From NCBI RefSeq assembly GCF_027532185.1, contig NZ_JAPZSV010000001.1, forward strand, positions 186,001 through 250,000: a stretch of 64,000 bases of DNA. The letters are read 5' to 3'. A program made the translations under genes and the position numbers. Below the pieces are notes generated by a model. It searched no databases and had not been told where the DNA came from. It worked only from the letters and a program-made list of their open reading frames with translations. This stretch comes from Hylemonella sp. (GTDB lineage: Bacteria > Pseudomonadota > Gammaproteobacteria > Burkholderiales > Burkholderiaceae_C). Below are positions 23,937 through 33,770 of this stretch, piece after piece; within the stretch, counting starts at the first letter, position 1, and the number at the start of each line of letters is the position of its first letter.

Positions 23937-26477
23937 TTGATTTCCAAGTCAACACGCTGGCAAAGAACCGCCTTGGCCCTGGCCTCTGCCTCGGTTCTCG
24001 GTTTGTGGGGGTCAGGGGCGTCCGCGCTCTCCTTGGGACGGGTCACTGTCCAATCGGCGCTCGGTGAGCCGCTGCGCGCCGAGATCGAGATCCTGGAGAT
24101 CAACGAAGAGGAGGCGTCTTCGCTGCAACCGCGCGTCGCACTGCCGGACTCCTTCCGGGCCAGTGGCATGGATTACAGCCAAGCCCTCAACGGGCTGCAG
24201 ATCAGCCTGCAGCGTCGGCCCAGCGGACAGCGCTACCTGCGCCTGAGCAATGCCCGCCCGGTCAACGAGCCCTATGTGGATCTGATCCTCGAGACCAGCT
24301 GGTCCTCGGGGCGCGTGGTGCGCGACTACACCATGCTGTTCGACCCCCCGGCCCTCAACGGCGGCCAAGCCGTGGCCCCGCAAGCGCCCCAGGTCAGCTC
24401 GGTGCCGGTCCGTATCACCCCGCCGCCCGCGCCGGCTGCAGAAGCACCGGCAGCGGCCCCCATCGCAGCGCCCACACCCCCCGCCCCGGTCGAACCTGCC
24501 CAGACTGCAGCGGCGCCGTCTCCCGCAGAAGCCGCTCCCAGCCCGGCACCTGCTGCTCAGGCCCCCGCTGCTGAAAGCAGCCCGGCTGCAGCCCCCGTGG
24601 CCACCGCCCCGAGCAGCCCCCCCGCACCGGCCGTGGTCGGGCGCTCCAGCGTCACCGTGAAGAGCGGCGACACTGCGGGCAAGCTCGCCCTGGCACAAAA
24701 GCCGGCCGACGTGTCGCTGGACCAGATGCTGGTCGCCATGCTGCGCGCCAACCCTGAGGCGTTCGTCGCCGGCAATATCAACCGCCTGCGCAGGGGCGCC
24801 GTGCTGGACATGCCGGGCAGCGAGGAGGCCCAGGCCACGTCGACCGAGGAAGCCCGCCAGATCATCACGGCCCAGAGCAGGGACTTCAACGAATACCGTC
24901 GCCGTCTGGCAGCCAGCGCCCCGGCCAGCACCGAGGCCGAAGCCGACCGCAAGAGTGCCGGCAGCGTGCAGCCCCAGGTCGAGGAAAAGAAGGCCGCGGC
25001 GCCCACGCCCGACAAGCTCACGCTGTCCAAGGGTGCGGTGCAGCCCCAGACCGCCGACCAGCTGGCCCAGGAACGCAGTGCCAAGGAAGCGGCCGCCAAG
25101 ACCGAGGCCCTGTCCAAGAACGTCGCCGAACTTGAAAAGCTGAGCAAGGCCGCCACGCCGGCACCTGCGCCGAGCCCGGAGGCCAGCAAGCCCGCCGCAC
25201 CCGCAGCAGCAGCACCCGCTCCGACGCCTGCACCCGCGCCGGCCGCGACGCCAGCGCCCGCCCCGGCGCCGCAGGTTGCTGCGGCTCCCACGCCACCCGT
25301 GAGCGCGCCGGCACAAGCACCGGCAGCGCCGGCCCCGGCTGCAGCGCCGCCGCCGACTCCGCGCCCCGCAGCGCCACCGCCACCCGCCCCCGTGGTGGAG
25401 GAGCCCTCGCTGATTGACGAGTTGCTCGACAACCCCATGATCCCGGCTGCAGGCGGTGGCCTCATCGCCCTGCTCGCGGGCTACGCCTTCTATCGCAGCC
25501 GCCAGCGCAAGAACGCCGGCCAGGTTGACAGCGCCTACTTGGAGAGCCGACTCCAGCCTGACTCTTTTTTCGGTAACAGCGGCGGACAACGCGTCGACAC
25601 CAACGACGCGAGTGTGAACAGTTCCTCGTCCATGGTCTATTCGCCCAGCCAGCTCGACGCTGGCGACGATGTCGACCCCGTCGCTGAAGCCGATGTGTAC
25701 TTGGCCTACGGCCGCGATCTGCAGGCCGAAGAAATTCTCAAGGAAGCGCTGCGCCACCACCCCAGCCGCGTCGCAATCCACCAGAAACTGCTGGAGATCT
25801 ACGCCAAGCGCCGTGACGGCAAGAACTTCGGCATCATCGCCAAGGAAGCCTACAAGGTCACGGGCGGCAGCGGCCTGGAGTGGGAGCAGATCTGCGAACT
25901 GGGCCGTGGCATCGACCCGAACAACGGGATGTACCAGCCTGGCGGTGAGCCGCCGGCCTCGGCCCCGGCGCCTCTGGAGCCCACGCCCAGCAGCTACACC
26001 TCGACCCAGCCGGTGCGTCAGGCCGCTCCGGTCGCCGCCGCCGCCCCCGCGGCTGCCGCGGCCGCCAGCGGTGTGGACCTCGACCTCGACCTGGATTTCT
26101 CGCTCGACGAAGCGCCGGCCCGGGCGGCCGTGCCCAGCGCGGCCACGCGGCCGGCGCCGATCGCCTCTGCACCCGACAACAGCCTGGCCTTCGAGGCCCC
26201 GTCGCTGCCCGTAAGCTCGGCCCCCGCGGCGGCAGCGCCTGCAGCCGACAACATGATGAACTTCGACATGGGCGGCCTGTCCCTGGATCTGGGCACGCCC
26301 TCGGAACAGCCCGGTGGCGACAGCGACGACCCGCTGTCCACCAAGCTGGCCCTGGCCGACGAGTTCAAGGCCATTGGCGACACCGACGGTGCCCGTGCCC
26401 TGATCGAGGAAATCATTGCCGAGGCTTCAGGCGACATGAAGTCGCGCGCCCAGAAGGCGCTCGCTGCGCTCGGCTGA
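23937..26477 (+). CDS. fimV: FimV-type peptidoglycan-binding pilus/polarity protein
   Basis: Large inner-membrane protein related to FimV/TspA, which in Pseudomonas organises polar type IV pilus and twitching functions. With the TTG start at 23937 (GGAGG 8 nt upstream) it is 846 aa. A signal peptide ends near residue 30 (GSGASA). Next come the FimV N-terminal domain (LSLGRVTVQSALGEPLRAEI), a LysM-like module (about 238-298), a very long Ala/Pro-rich linker, one membrane helix (about 500-520), a TPR-like region (about 581-648), an acidic DLDLDLDFSLDE patch and the conserved FimV C-terminal domain (about 795-846). The asd-fimV-truA-trpF order is conserved in proteobacteria. No ATG start is available in frame near the signal peptide. 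Confidence 0.9.
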   Translation: MISKSTRWQRTALALASASVLGLWGSGASALSLGRVTVQSALGEPLRAEIEILEINEEEASSLQPRVALPDSFRASGMDYSQALNGLQISLQRRPSGQRYLRLSNARPVNEPYVDLILETSWSSGRVVRDYTMLFDPPALNGGQAVAPQAPQVSSVPVRITPPPAPAAEAPAAAPIAAPTPPAPVEPAQTAAAPSPAEAAPSPAPAAQAPAAESSPAAAPVATAPSSPPAPAVVGRSSVTVKSGDTAGKLALAQKPADVSLDQMLVAMLRANPEAFVAGNINRLRRGAVLDMPGSEEAQATSTEEARQIITAQSRDFNEYRRRLAASAPASTEAEADRKSAGSVQPQVEEKKAAAPTPDKLTLSKGAVQPQTADQLAQERSAKEAAAKTEALSKNVAELEKLSKAATPAPAPSPEASKPAAPAAAAPAPTPAPAPAATPAPAPAPQVAAAPTPPVSAPAQAPAAPAPAAAPPPTPRPAAPPPPAPVVEEPSLIDELLDNPMIPAAGGGLIALLAGYAFYRSRQRKNAGQVDSAYLESRLQPDSFFGNSGGQRVDTNDASVNSSSSMVYSPSQLDAGDDVDPVAEADVYLAYGRDLQAEEILKEALRHHPSRVAIHQKLLEIYAKRRDGKNFGIIAKEAYKVTGGSGLEWEQICELGRGIDPNNGMYQPGGEPPASAPAPLEPTPSSYTSTQPVRQAAPVAAAAPAAAAAASGVDLDLDLDFSLDEAPARAAVPSAATRPAPIASAPDNSLAFEAPSLPVSSAPAAAAPAADNMMNFDMGGLSLDLGTPSEQPGGDSDDPLSTKLALADEFKAIGDTDGARALIEEIIAEASGDMKSRAQKALAALG

Positions 26478-26507
26478 GCCGCCGGCGTTCCCTGAAGGCA
26501 GTGTTCC

Positions 26508-27290
26508 GTGAGGGTGGCCCTCGGCGTCAGCTACGACGGCCACCCCTACGACGGCTGGCAGAGCCAGCCCTCCGGTCGCACGGTGCAGGACCAGCTTGAA
26601 CAAGCCCTGAGCCGCTTCGCCGACCAACCCATCTCCACCCTCTGCGCCGGCCGTACCGACGCTGGCGTGCACGGCCTCATGCAGGTGGTGCACTTCGACA
26701 CCACCGCCGAGCGCGATCCCTATGCCTGGATCCGCGGCACCAACACCTTTCTGCCGCGCGACATTGCCGTGCAATGGGCACAGATCGTCCCGGACGCATT
26801 CCACTGCCGTGCCAGCGCGACCTCGCGCCGTTACGCCTACCTGCTGCTCGAATCCCCCGTGCGCCCCAGCATCGACGGGCACCGCGTGGGCTGGGTCTTT
26901 CAGCCGCTGAATCTGGAAGCCATGCAGCAGTCCCTGCCCTATATCCTGGGCGAGCATGACTTCACGTCTTTCCGCGCCTCGGCCTGCCAGGCACTCTCGC
27001 CTGTCAAGCAGCTGATGCGTCTGGAGATCAGCCGGCGCGGCGCCTACTGGCGCTTCGAGTTCGAGGCCAACGCCTTTCTGCACCACATGATCCGCAACAT
27101 CATGGGCGTGCTGATCACCATCGGCCAGGGCAAGAAGCCCCCTGAATGGATGGCCGAGGTCATCGCCGCGCGTAGCCGCGACGCGGCCGCGCCCACCTTC
27201 TCGCCCGACGGCCTGTACTTCCTGGGCCCGCGTTACGACGCCTGCTGGAACCTGCCCGATCGCACGCCTGCGTATGATTGGCTGCCATGA
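26508..27290 (+). CDS. truA: tRNA pseudouridine(38-40) synthase
   Basis: Makes pseudouridine at positions 38-40 of the tRNA anticodon stem-loop. The protein is 260 aa, starting at the GTG at 26508. The catalytic aspartate is in CAGRTDAGVHGLMQVVHF, and VSYDGHPYDGWQSQ and FLHHMIRNIMGVL are typical. It overlaps trpF by an ATGA junction, so trpF translation is probably coupled to it. Confidence 0.97.
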   Translation: MRVALGVSYDGHPYDGWQSQPSGRTVQDQLEQALSRFADQPISTLCAGRTDAGVHGLMQVVHFDTTAERDPYAWIRGTNTFLPRDIAVQWAQIVPDAFHCRASATSRRYAYLLLESPVRPSIDGHRVGWVFQPLNLEAMQQSLPYILGEHDFTSFRASACQALSPVKQLMRLEISRRGAYWRFEFEANAFLHHMIRNIMGVLITIGQGKKPPEWMAEVIAARSRDAAAPTFSPDGLYFLGPRYDACWNLPDRTPAYDWLP

Positions 27291-27964
27291 CCAGCGCCAT
27301 CCGAACCCGGATCAAGATTTGCGGCCTCACGCGTGAGCAGGATGTCGACGCCGTCATCGCCGCCGGCGCCGACGCCGTGGGCTTCGTGCTGTACGAGCAA
27401 AGCCCGCGCCACGTCACGCCCCAGCGTGCCGCCGAGCTGGCCCGTCGCTTGCCGGCCTTTATGACGCCGGTGCTGCTGGTGGTCAATGCCTCGGCTGAGC
27501 AGATCCAGGCCGCCTGCGCCCTGGTCCCCAACGCCACCCTGCAATTCCACGGCGACGAGACGCCAGGGCAATGCCAGGCCCTGGCCGGTACCCGCCCCTA
27601 TCTGCGCGCCGCCCGCATTCCCCTGGGCGCTGCTGGCCGGGACTTCGACCTCGTAAAATACGCCCAGCAATACTCAGCCGCCCAGGCTATCCTGCTCGAC
27701 GCCCATGTCGAGGGGTTCGGGGGCGGCGGCAAATCCTTCGAATGGTCACATCTGCCTCCAAGCGTCGACGCTCACCTCGTCTTGAGTGGTGGACTCACGC
27801 CTGCAAACGTGGGCGACGGCATCCGGCAGCTGCGGCCGCGCTGTAAGTCGCTGGCCGTGGACGTCAGCTCCGGTGTCGAAGCCTCCAAAGGCATCAAGGA
27901 CGCCGGCAAGATCCACCAGTTCGTCGCAGCCGTGCGTGCTGCCGACGCCAACTCAGCAGGTTAA
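27287..27964 (+). CDS. trpF: Phosphoribosylanthranilate isomerase
   Basis: Third committed step of tryptophan synthesis, an Amadori rearrangement. The protein is 225 aa from the ATG at 27287 inside the truA stop. The catalytic cysteine lies in [13 protein letters not shown]; the phosphate-binding end has [14 protein letters not shown] and [16 protein letters not shown]. It is followed after 2 bp by trpB. Confidence 0.97.
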   Translation: MTSAIRTRIKICGLTREQDVDAVIAAGADAVGFVLYEQSPRHVTPQRAAELARRLPAFMTPVLLVVNASAEQIQAACALVPNATLQFHGDETPGQCQALAGTRPYLRAARIPLGAAGRDFDLVKYAQQYSAAQAILLDAHVEGFGGGGKSFEWSHLPPSVDAHLVLSGGLTPANVGDGIRQLRPRCKSLAVDVSSGVEASKGIKDAGKIHQFVAAVRAADANSAG

Positions 27965-27966
27965 TC

Positions 27967-29253
27967 ATGTTCGACTATCACCAGCCCGATGCCAAGGGCC
28001 ACTTCGGCATTTATGGCGGCAGCTTCATCAGCGAAACGCTGACCCAGGCCGTCAACGAGCTCAAGGCGGCCTACGCCAGATATCAGCACGACCCGGACTT
28101 CCTGGCCGAGTTCGAGAACGAACTGGCCCATTTCGTGGGCCGCCCCTCGCCGGTCTACCACGCGGCGCGCATGAGCCGCGAGCAGGGCGGCGCGCAGATC
28201 TTCCTCAAGCGCGAAGATCTCAACCACACGGGTGCGCACAAGATCAACAACACCATCGGCCAGGCCCTGCTCGCCAAACGGATGGGCAAGCCGCGCATCA
28301 TCGCCGAGACCGGTGCCGGCCAGCACGGCGTGGCCACGGCCACCATCTGCGCGCGCTACGGCCTGGAGTGCGTGGTCTACATGGGCTCCGAAGACGTCAA
28401 GCGCCAGAGCCCCAACGTCTACCGCATGAAGCTGCTGGGCGCCACCGTAGTACCCGTGGAGTCGGGCAGCAAAACCCTCAAGGACGCGCTCAACGAGGCC
28501 ATGCGCGACTGGGTAGCCAACGTGGACAACACCTTTTACATCATCGGCACCGTAGCCGGTCCGCATCCCTATCCCATGATGGTGCGCGACTTCCAGAGCG
28601 TGATCGGCAAGGAATGCCTGGTGCAGATGCCCGAGCTGCTGGCGCGTGCCGGTTGCAAGACACAGCAGCCCGATGCCGTGCTCGCCTGCGTGGGCGGCGG
28701 CAGCAATGCCATGGGCATCTTCCATCCCTACATCGAGCACGAGCAGACACGCCTGATCGGCGTGGAAGCCGCGGGTGAGGGCATGGACAGCGGCAAACAC
28801 TCGGCGTCGCTGCAGCGCGGTAGCCCGGGCGTGCTGCACGGCAACCGCACCTATGTGCTGCAGAACGCGGACGGCCAGGTCACCGAGACGCACAGCATCA
28901 GCGCCGGCCTGGACTACCCCGGCGTCGGCCCCGAGCACGCCTTCCTCAAGGACATCGGTCGCGCCGAGTACGTGGGCATCACCGACACCGAGGCCCTGGC
29001 CGCCTTCCACTACCTGTGTCGCACGGAAGGCATCATCCCGGCCCTCGAATCGAGCCATGCCATCGCCTACGCCATGAAGCTGGCCAAGACCATGCGTGCG
29101 GACCAGTCCATCCTGGTCAATCTCTCGGGCCGTGGCGACAAGGACATCGGCACCGTGGCGGACCTGAGCCAGGCGGATTTCTACTGTCGTCCCTCCTGCC
29201 GGGGCCAGTCGGTCAAGGGCGGTGTCGAACAGAAAGTCGAGCTGAAGAAATGA
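27967..29253 (+). CDS. trpB: Tryptophan synthase beta chain
   Basis: PLP enzyme joining indole and serine, 428 aa. The PLP lysine is in [20 protein letters not shown], the phosphate-binding loop is [12 protein letters not shown], and [12 protein letters not shown] is near the end. The C-terminus carries about 30 extra residues (from [16 protein letters not shown] onward) beyond the usual end, as seen in related species. It overlaps trpA by an ATGA junction, in keeping with the alpha2beta2 complex. Confidence 0.98.
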   Translation: MFDYHQPDAKGHFGIYGGSFISETLTQAVNELKAAYARYQHDPDFLAEFENELAHFVGRPSPVYHAARMSREQGGAQIFLKREDLNHTGAHKINNTIGQALLAKRMGKPRIIAETGAGQHGVATATICARYGLECVVYMGSEDVKRQSPNVYRMKLLGATVVPVESGSKTLKDALNEAMRDWVANVDNTFYIIGTVAGPHPYPMMVRDFQSVIGKECLVQMPELLARAGCKTQQPDAVLACVGGGSNAMGIFHPYIEHEQTRLIGVEAAGEGMDSGKHSASLQRGSPGVLHGNRTYVLQNADGQVTETHSISAGLDYPGVGPEHAFLKDIGRAEYVGITDTEALAAFHYLCRTEGIIPALESSHAIAYAMKLAKTMRADQSILVNLSGRGDKDIGTVADLSQADFYCRPSCRGQSVKGGVEQKVELKK

Positions 29254-30068
29254 GCCGTATCGCCGCCACCTTCTCCGCGCTGCAGGCGCAAAAGCGCAAG
29301 GCCCTGATCCCCTTCGTCACGGCCGGCTTTCCCTACCCCGACATCACGCCTGAGCTCATGCTGGGTATGGTCGCCGCGGGCGCCGACGTGATCGAGCTCG
29401 GCGTGCCCTTCTCCGACCCCAGCGCCGATGGCCCGGTGATCCAGGCCGCCGGTGACAAGGCCCTGGCCGCAGGCATCGGCCTGCGCCAAGTCATCGAGAT
29501 GGTGCGAGCCTTCCGTGAGAAGAACGACAGCACACCTGTCGTGCTCATGGGCTACGCCAACCCCATCGAACGCTACGACCAGCTGCATGCCGCGTCCGGA
29601 GCGCACGCTTTTGCGCGTGACGCGGCCGCGGCCGGCGTGGATGGCGTGCTCGTGGTGGACTATCCGCCCGAGGAGTGCGAGGAGTTCGCTGGGTCACTCA
29701 AGAAGCATGGCCTGGACCTGATCTTCCTGCTGGCGCCCACGAGCACGGACGAACGCATGGCCCAGGTGGCCCGCATTGCCAGCGGCTACGTCTACTACGT
29801 CTCGCTCAAGGGCGTGACCGGCGCCGGCACCCTGGACACCGGGGCCGTGGAAGCCATGCTGCCGCGCATCCGCCAGCACGTGAAAGTGCCGGTCGGCGTC
29901 GGTTTCGGCATCCGGGATGCGGCCAGCGCCCGGGCTGTCAGCCGCGTGGCCGATGCCGTGGTCATTGGCAGCCGGATCATCCAAATCATCGACCCGCTGC
30001 CGCGCGCACAGGTGGTGACCGCCGCCTCGGATTTCCTGCGGGAGATCCGCAGGGCTTTGGACGCATAA
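29250..30068 (+). CDS. trpA: Tryptophan synthase alpha chain
   Basis: Splits indole-3-glycerol phosphate to indole. The protein is 272 aa from the ATG at 29250, which overlaps the trpB stop. The catalytic Glu and Asp lie in [34 protein letters not shown] and [16 protein letters not shown] bind phosphate. A longer frame back to 29016 overlaps trpB and is discarded. accD begins 56 bp later on the same strand. Confidence 0.98.
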   Translation: MSRIAATFSALQAQKRKALIPFVTAGFPYPDITPELMLGMVAAGADVIELGVPFSDPSADGPVIQAAGDKALAAGIGLRQVIEMVRAFREKNDSTPVVLMGYANPIERYDQLHAASGAHAFARDAAAAGVDGVLVVDYPPEECEEFAGSLKKHGLDLIFLLAPTSTDERMAQVARIASGYVYYVSLKGVTGAGTLDTGAVEAMLPRIRQHVKVPVGVGFGIRDAASARAVSRVADAVVIGSRIIQIIDPLPRAQVVTAASDFLREIRRALDA

Positions 30069-30124
30069 TCCCGGTCTTGCGCCTGACAGCCGTTGGTGTC
30101 TGACCCTCATTCAAGGAGCGCCCC

Positions 30125-30997
30125 ATGAGTTGGCTCGAAAAACTTCTGCCCCCGAAAATCCAGCCCACCGATCCGGCGGACCGCCGCAGCGTGCCTGAAG
30201 GGTTGTGGATCAAGTGCCCAAGCTGCGAATCGGTGCTCTACAAGACCGACCTCGAGCAGAACCAGAACGTCTGCCCGACCTGCAGCCATCACCATCGCAT
30301 CGACGCGCGCACCCGCCTCAACCTGTTCCTCGACAACGAGGGCCGCTACGAGATCGGCCAGGAAGTGTTGCCGGTTGACGCGCTCAAGTTCAAGGACAGC
30401 CGCAAATACCCCGAACGCCTCAAGGAAGCCCTGGAAGCGACCGGTGAGACCGATGCGTTGATCGTGCAGGGCGGTGCCGTGCATGGCATCGGCATCGTGG
30501 CTGCGGCCTTCGAATTCGGCTTCATGGGCGGTTCCATGGGCTCGGTCGTCGGTGAGCGTTTCGTGCGCGGCGTCGAGACCGCCATCGAACAGAAAGTGCC
30601 CTTCATCTGCTTCACCGCCACCGGCGGTGCCCGTATGCAGGAAGGCCTGCTCTCGCTGATGCAGATGGCCAAGACCAACGCGGCCCTGACCCGGCTGGCC
30701 AAGAAGAAGCTGCCCTACATCAGCGTGCTGACCGACCCGACCATGGGTGGCGTGAGCGCGGGCTTTGCCTTCGTGGGCGACGTGGTGATCGCCGAGCCCA
30801 AGGCCCTGATCGGCTTCGCCGGCCCGCGGGTGATCGAGAACACCGTGCGCGTGAAGCTGCCCGAAGGCTTCCAGCGCGCCGAGTTCCTGCAGGAAAAAGG
30901 CGCCGTGGACTTCATCTGCGACCGCCGCGAACTGCGCAAGACCATCGCCAGCACCCTGGCCATGCTGCAACGCCAGCCGGCCGATGCAGTGATCTGA
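30125..30997 (+). CDS. accD: Acetyl-CoA carboxylase carboxyltransferase subunit beta
   Basis: Beta subunit of the carboxyltransferase that makes malonyl-CoA for fatty-acid synthesis, 290 aa. The N-terminal zinc ribbon is clear ([10 protein letters not shown] ... [12 protein letters not shown]). The crotonase-like core contains [20 protein letters not shown] and [19 protein letters not shown]. It ends the fimV-truA-trpFBA-accD run and is closed by a bidirectional terminator. folC, a common downstream neighbour, is absent. Confidence 0.98.
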   Translation: MSWLEKLLPPKIQPTDPADRRSVPEGLWIKCPSCESVLYKTDLEQNQNVCPTCSHHHRIDARTRLNLFLDNEGRYEIGQEVLPVDALKFKDSRKYPERLKEALEATGETDALIVQGGAVHGIGIVAAAFEFGFMGGSMGSVVGERFVRGVETAIEQKVPFICFTATGGARMQEGLLSLMQMAKTNAALTRLAKKKLPYISVLTDPTMGGVSAGFAFVGDVVIAEPKALIGFAGPRVIENTVRVKLPEGFQRAEFLQEKGAVDFICDRRELRKTIASTLAMLQRQPADAVI

Positions 30998-31022
30998 ACG
31001 CGCGCTGCAGCCGCCCGCAAAA

Positions 31023-31045
31023 ACCGGCCTGAGGGCCGGTTTTTC
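31023..31045. terminator. Bidirectional terminator between accD and yggT
   Basis: A perfect 7-bp stem ACCGGCC / GGCCGGT with a TGAG loop is flanked by five A on one side and five T on the other. It serves the two convergent genes. Confidence 0.9.
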
Positions 31046-31047
31046 AT

Positions 31048-31608
31048 TCACAGCAGGGCCATGCCCTGCACTTCTCCCAACACGATCAGCGCCACCTGCA
31101 GCAAGACCAGCAAGACCAGGGGCGACAGGTCGATGCCACCAATCAGGGGCACGAAGCGGCGGATGGGTGCCAGCACCGGCTGCACCAGGCGCTCGATGAC
31201 CTCGGACAGCACGGTGCGCGACTGCACCCAGGACAGCACGGCATAGACGATGACCAGGCCCGTCAGGCCCGAAATCACGATCTTCACCACACCAAAGACG
31301 GCCAGGATCAGCACCGAGACGTAGCTGTAGCCAAAGCCCAGCAAGGTCCAGAGCAGGGTGAACTGCAGCAGCACGACCAGGTAGGCCGCCAGCAGGCTGC
31401 TCATGTCCCAGCGGCCGGCGGAGGGCACGACACGCCGCAGCGGCAGCACGATCCAGTCGGTCAGGGCGAAAACGAAGCGCCCCAGCGGGTTGCCCGACCG
31501 CGCCGACATGGGAATGCGCTGGTGCTGCATATACAGGCGCAGCAGGCAGGCGCCGGCCAGCACGCCGGCGGTCACTTCGAGCAGCAGGGAAATGATCTGG
31601 AACAGCAT
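31048..31608 (-). CDS. YggT-family integral membrane protein
   Basis: Protein of 186 aa with two YGGT repeats. Each consists of paired membrane helices with a polar RLYMQHQRIP or VLSWVQSRT stretch; the second unit holds LVQPVLAPIRRFVPLIGGID, the family signature. Its role is not settled; relatives have been linked to osmotic tolerance and membrane organisation. It is read away from lysS, with about 100 bp of shared upstream sequence. Confidence 0.88.
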   Translation of the reverse strand: MLFQIISLLLEVTAGVLAGACLLRLYMQHQRIPMSARSGNPLGRFVFALTDWIVLPLRRVVPSAGRWDMSSLLAAYLVVLLQFTLLWTLLGFGYSYVSVLILAVFGVVKIVISGLTGLVIVYAVLSWVQSRTVLSEVIERLVQPVLAPIRRFVPLIGGIDLSPLVLLVLLQVALIVLGEVQGMALL

Positions 31609-31708
31609 GGAGGGTCCGGGCAGTGGTGATGAGGCTGCGGCGATGATAGCGTCATTAAAATAGCGGGTTTGGGCCGCGCCTGCAGCCCGGCCTTACCCAT
31701 CACCACCC

Positions 31709-33241
31709 ATGTCCGAACAACACACCCCCGCCCCGGCCCAGGATGAAAACCAGCTGATTGCCGAACGCCGCGAGAAGCTCAAGACCATCCGCCAACAGCA
31801 GGCCGCCGGCCAGGGCCCGGCCTTCCCCAACGACTTCAAGCCGGCCGACCGCGCCGCCGATCTCTTTGCGGCCCACGCCGGCCAGACCGCCGAGGGCCTG
31901 CTGGAGCAGGGCGCGCGCGCCAGCGTGGCCGGCCGCATGATGCTCAAACGCGTCATGGGCAAAGCCAGCTTCGCCACCCTGCAGGACAGCACGGGGCGTA
32001 TCCAGCTCTACGTCACGCGTGACGCCATCGGCGAGGAAGCTTACGCCGCCTTCAAGCACTGGGACCTGGGTGACATCCTGGCGGCCGAGGGTACGGTCTT
32101 CAAGACCAAGACGGGCGAGCTGTCGATCCAGGTCAGCAGCGTGCGCCTGCTGACCAAGAGCCTGCGCCCCATGCCCGACAAGTTCCACGGCGTGGCCGAC
32201 CAGGAGGTCAAGTACCGCCAGCGCTATGTGGACCTGATGACCGACGAGGAAGCGCGCAAGCGCTTCGTGGCGCGCAGCAAGGCCGTGAGCTCGATCCGAG
32301 ACTACATGGTGACGCACCACTTCCTCGAAGTCGAGACGCCCATGCTGCACCCCATCCCTGGCGGTGCCAATGCCAAGCCTTTCGTCACCCACCACAACGC
32401 GCTGGACCAGGAGATGTTCCTGCGCATCGCGCCCGAGCTCTACCTCAAGCGCCTGATCGTCGGCGGCTTCGAGCGCGTCTTCGAGATCAACCGCAACTTC
32501 CGCAACGAAGGTATCTCGGTACGCCACAACCCCGAGTTCACGATGATGGAGTTCTATGCGGCCTACTGGGACTACCAGGACCTCATGACCTTCACCGAGG
32601 GCCTGGTGCGCCACGCCGCCCAGCAGGCGGTGGGCACGCTGCAGCTGAGCTACGGCGGCCAGCCCGTCGATCTGAGCAAGCCCTTCGAGCGCCTGACCAT
32701 CCGCGAAGCCATCATCCGCCACAGCGAGGCCGGCAGCGCCTATGTAGATGACAGCGCTTGGCTGACCAACGCCCTGAAGAAGCTGGGCCTGAACGAGGAA
32801 AGGAACAAGCTCTCCACCCGCTCGCTCGCCTCGCTGCAGGTGCTGTATTTCGAGGAAGTGGTCGAAGAGAAGCTCTGGCAGCCCACCTTCATCTGCGAGC
32901 ACCCGGTGGAGATCTCGCCTCTGGCGCGCGCCAGCGACACGCGTCCCGAAGTGACCGAGCGTTTCGAGCTCTACATCACGGGCCGAGAGTTCGGCAACGG
33001 CTTCTCCGAGCTCAACGACGCCGAGGAACAGGCCGCGCGCTTCCAGAGCCAGGTCGCTGCCAAGGACAGCGGCGACGACGAGGCCATGTACTACGACCAC
33101 GACTTCGTGCGAGCCCTCGAATACGGCATGCCGCCCACCGGGGGCTGCGGCATCGGCATCGACCGACTCATGATGCTGCTGACCGACAGCCCCAGCATCC
33201 GCGACGTGATCCTCTTCCCGGCCTTGCGCCGCGAGGGCTGA
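31709..33241 (+). CDS. lysS: Lysyl-tRNA synthetase, class II
   Basis: Charges tRNA-Lys; 510 aa, the normal length. An N-terminal OB-fold anticodon-binding domain (about residues 70-170) is followed by the class II catalytic core. Motif 2 is seen in [15 protein letters not shown] and motif 3 in [24 protein letters not shown] hexamer about 55 bp upstream may be the -10 box. A YgjP-type gene follows after 16 bp. Confidence 0.98.
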   Translation: MSEQHTPAPAQDENQLIAERREKLKTIRQQQAAGQGPAFPNDFKPADRAADLFAAHAGQTAEGLLEQGARASVAGRMMLKRVMGKASFATLQDSTGRIQLYVTRDAIGEEAYAAFKHWDLGDILAAEGTVFKTKTGELSIQVSSVRLLTKSLRPMPDKFHGVADQEVKYRQRYVDLMTDEEARKRFVARSKAVSSIRDYMVTHHFLEVETPMLHPIPGGANAKPFVTHHNALDQEMFLRIAPELYLKRLIVGGFERVFEINRNFRNEGISVRHNPEFTMMEFYAAYWDYQDLMTFTEGLVRHAAQQAVGTLQLSYGGQPVDLSKPFERLTIREAIIRHSEAGSAYVDDSAWLTNALKKLGLNEERNKLSTRSLASLQVLYFEEVVEEKLWQPTFICEHPVEISPLARASDTRPEVTERFELYITGREFGNGFSELNDAEEQAARFQSQVAAKDSGDDEAMYYDHDFVRALEYGMPPTGGCGIGIDRLMMLLTDSPSIRDVILFPALRREG

Positions 33242-33257
33242 GCTTATCGGTCGCGGG

Positions 33258-33758
33258 GTGAAGTACCTCACGGGCTACCCCGAGCCCCTGCTGGCCCAGG
33301 TACGCCAGCTGCTCGCCCAGAATCGCCTGGGCGAGCACTTGCGCCAGCGTTATCCGCAGCGGCACGAGGTGCGCAGCGATCGCACCCTGTTTGATTACGT
33401 GCAGGACCTGAAGGCTGACTGCCTGCGCAGCAGTGAGCCGCTGAACAAGGTCTGCTTCGACAACAAGCTGCACGTCATCCGGAACGCCCTGGGCACCCAC
33501 ACCAGCGTGTCACGGGTGCAGGGCGGCAAGCTCAAGGCCAAGCGGGAAATCCGCATCGCCGCCCTGTTCAAGGACACACCACCCGAGTTTCTGAAGATGA
33601 TCGTGGTGCACGAGCTGGCCCACCTGCGGGTGCGGGAGCACGACAAGGCTTTCTATCAGCTCTGCACCCATATGGAGCCGAACTATCTGCAGTACGAGTT
33701 CGATCTGCGGCTCTACCTCACCCACTTGGAAGCAAGCGCCCAGCCTGCAGCGAACTGA
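33258..33758 (+). CDS. YgjP-like (SprT/M48-related) metallopeptidase-domain protein
   Basis: Protein of 166 aa starting at a GTG 16 bp after lysS. It contains the zinc-protease motif HELAHLRVREHDKAFYQLC followed by MEPNY, which is the YgjP-like metallopeptidase signature with a third ligand downstream. No signal peptide or membrane segment is visible, so it is probably cytoplasmic. Proteolytic activity has not been established for the family as far as I know. It probably shares the lysS transcript and converges with nagZ. Confidence 0.85.
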   Translation: MKYLTGYPEPLLAQVRQLLAQNRLGEHLRQRYPQRHEVRSDRTLFDYVQDLKADCLRSSEPLNKVCFDNKLHVIRNALGTHTSVSRVQGGKLKAKREIRIAALFKDTPPEFLKMIVVHELAHLRVREHDKAFYQLCTHMEPNYLQYEFDLRLYLTHLEASAQPAAN

Positions 33759-33770
33759 GCCGATGGCCTC

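Noticed and set aside
24012-25781. 589-codon minus-strand frame with Cys/Gly/Arg-rich sequence
   Set aside because: It is the shadow of the Ala/Pro-rich fimV linker; the cysteines come from reverse-reading GCA/GCC repeats.
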